A stretch of DNA of 7,243 nt. Origin: DHVE2 group archaeon. GTDB lineage: Archaea > Thermoplasmatota > Thermoplasmata > Thermoplasmatales > Aciduliprofundaceae. The first letter of the stretch is position 1. Each line of letters opens with the position of its first letter. The notes beneath the pieces were generated by a model. The model saw nothing but the letters and a program-made list of their open reading frames with translations, was not told the DNA's origin and did no database searches. The position numbers were made by a program, and so were the translations under genes. The stretch is from positions 1 through 7,243 of the forward strand of contig WALH01000038.1 in NCBI GenBank assembly GCA_015522935.1. The letters run 5' to 3'. Shown here in pieces: positions 6,655 through 7,243 of this stretch.

Positions 6655-6663
6655 ATATTTAAT
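6655..6663 (-). promoter_or_regulatory. TATA box of rfcL
   Basis: ATTAAATAT on the minus strand, preceded by CAAAAA as a weak BRE, is centred about 27 bases before ATG 6632 and only 15 bases before ATG 6644. The spacing supports a leaderless rfcL message beginning at 6632. No Shine-Dalgarno is seen. Confidence 0.6.
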
Positions 6664-6676
6664 TTTTGTTGATGCA

Positions 6677-6697
6677 CATAAAAGAAAAAGGGAAAGA
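6677..6697 (-). terminator. Pyrimidine/T-rich run after the PUA gene, possible terminator
   Basis: On the minus strand, about 50 bases beyond the PUA-gene stop, the sequence reads CTTTCCCTTTTTCTTTTATG. It falls just before the rfcL promoter, where a T-tract terminator separating the two units would be expected. There is no supporting hairpin. Confidence 0.35.
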
Positions 6698-6748
6698 TGG
6701 CGAAAACATTAAGATATGGAAGATTTTCAGAACTTGAGATTGTTTTAT

Positions 6749-7243
6749 TCACGCCCTTGAACTTTCAATTCCCTCGCGAACCTTCACGACCATACCCTTG
6801 GAAAAGTGGAGCATTTCAAATTTATTCATCAGCGCTTTGCCCACCGCAACTAAATTATCATTCTTATCTACAACCAAAACCTCGTCTCCCGGCCTGATGT
6901 TCTCATCCACATCCATCACGAATTTTGCAAATACATTTTTCCCCATACTGTTAAATTCGGCAGAATCATCGCTCACAACGACCCGCAATTTTGGATACTC
7001 AAAATTTTTATGCAGTCTTCTCGCTCCTTCTATGCGGAGTGTGAAAAATCCGTCTTCGGCGCGCATGGATGCAACATGCTTTCCATCTACCATTATGTTT
7101 CTTATCTTTCCTGTGTTTTTCGATTTCACAATTTTCACATTGCCGGAGAAGAGTGCTTCTCCCGCTCCTTTCCCGAACTGGTAATCCGCTATCATTCTAA
7201 TCTTTCTCAAGTCGAATTCCCTTTGTGATATGGCTTCATAATC
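6749..7243 (-). CDS. PUA-domain protein related to the C-terminal region of archaeosine tRNA transglycosylase, 5' end cut by window edge
   Basis: The frame is open from the right edge to TGA 6751-6749 (164 visible residues). The leftmost apparent start, TTG 7210, is not convincing: upstream codons read DYEAISQREFDL with no stop, so the real start probably lies outside. DLRKIRMIADYQFGKGAGEALF, SKNTGKIRNIMVDGKHVASMRAEDGFFTLRIEGARRLH and the C-terminal PUA segment GKNVFAKFVMDVDENIRPGDEVLVVD (continuing to KGMVVKVREG) are hallmarks of the C2 plus PUA region shared by archaeal TgtA, ArcS and stand-alone proteins. PUA domains bind structured RNA, here probably tRNA. It could be a stand-alone protein with slightly more N-terminus or the tail of an ArcS-like enzyme. 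No catalytic domain is visible. Confidence 0.88.
   Translation of the reverse strand, partial: DYEAISQREFDLRKIRMIADYQFGKGAGEALFSGNVKIVKSKNTGKIRNIMVDGKHVASMRAEDGFFTLRIEGARRLHKNFEYPKLRVVVSDDSAEFNSMGKNVFAKFVMDVDENIRPGDEVLVVDKNDNLVAVGKALMNKFEMLHFSKGMVVKVREGIESSRA

Noticed and set aside
6633..6752. N-terminal extension of RfcL from GTG 6752, overlapping the PUA-gene stop (GTGA)
   Set aside because: The extra residues (NVFAIFPFFFYV and so on) do not look like RfcL, the stretch contains a T-rich run and a TATA box, and RfcL proteins begin near the PWVEKYRP motif. The overlap looks accidental.
6798..7184. Plus-strand 128-codon frame opposite the PUA gene
   Set aside because: The opposite strand encodes a recognisable conserved family; the plus product is a serine/phenylalanine-rich antisense translation.

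Overview
The window is archaeal. It carries Nep1 (the SPOUT-class 16S rRNA pseudouridine methyltransferase), the large clamp-loader subunit RfcL, an archaeosine-transglycosylase-type PUA protein and a short-form NfeD next to a stomatin-like protein. Several genes have a BRE/TATA box whose centre lies 26-27 bases before a credible start codon, which is the signature of leaderless archaeal transcripts. The DNA is moderately AT-rich and rich in AGA/AGG and ATA codons. A Thermoplasmata-type euryarchaeon, possibly an Aciduliprofundum/DHVE2 relative, fits this picture and the large secreted protease. That placement is inference; no marker in the window fixes the genus.

Layout. Minus strand, bases 1-1330: a two-gene unit, nfeD then an SPFH/Band-7 (stomatin-like) gene, with ATGA stop/start overlap; the SPFH gene runs off the left edge. 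Plus strand, 1414-5024: a divergent unit starting 83 bases away. It encodes a large exported papain-family cysteine protease fused to a NosD-type parallel beta-helix and a C-terminal membrane anchor. It continues 9 bases later with a 94-residue unknown protein, which overlaps nep1 by ATGA. Plus strand, 5163-5297: a 44-residue acidic, helical microprotein. It has its own BRE/TATA box and a near-perfect 29-base palindrome sitting between the TATA box and the Shine-Dalgarno sequence. Minus strand, 5298-6632: rfcL, whose stop codon directly abuts the microprotein's stop codon. Minus strand, 6749 to the right edge: a PUA-domain protein whose frame stays open to the end of the window.

How the parts relate. 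The SPFH/NfeD pair is a membrane-domain scaffold module, and the divergent protease is also a surface/membrane protein, so they may share regulation from the 83-base spacer. The 94-residue protein and Nep1 are probably translationally coupled, which suggests a ribosome- or RNA-related role for the small protein. RfcL (replication) and the PUA protein (RNA modification) are ordinary information-processing genes. The most unusual locus is the microprotein with its dedicated operator-like palindrome at 5121-5149. No tRNA, rRNA, CRISPR array, insertion sequence or integrase was seen.
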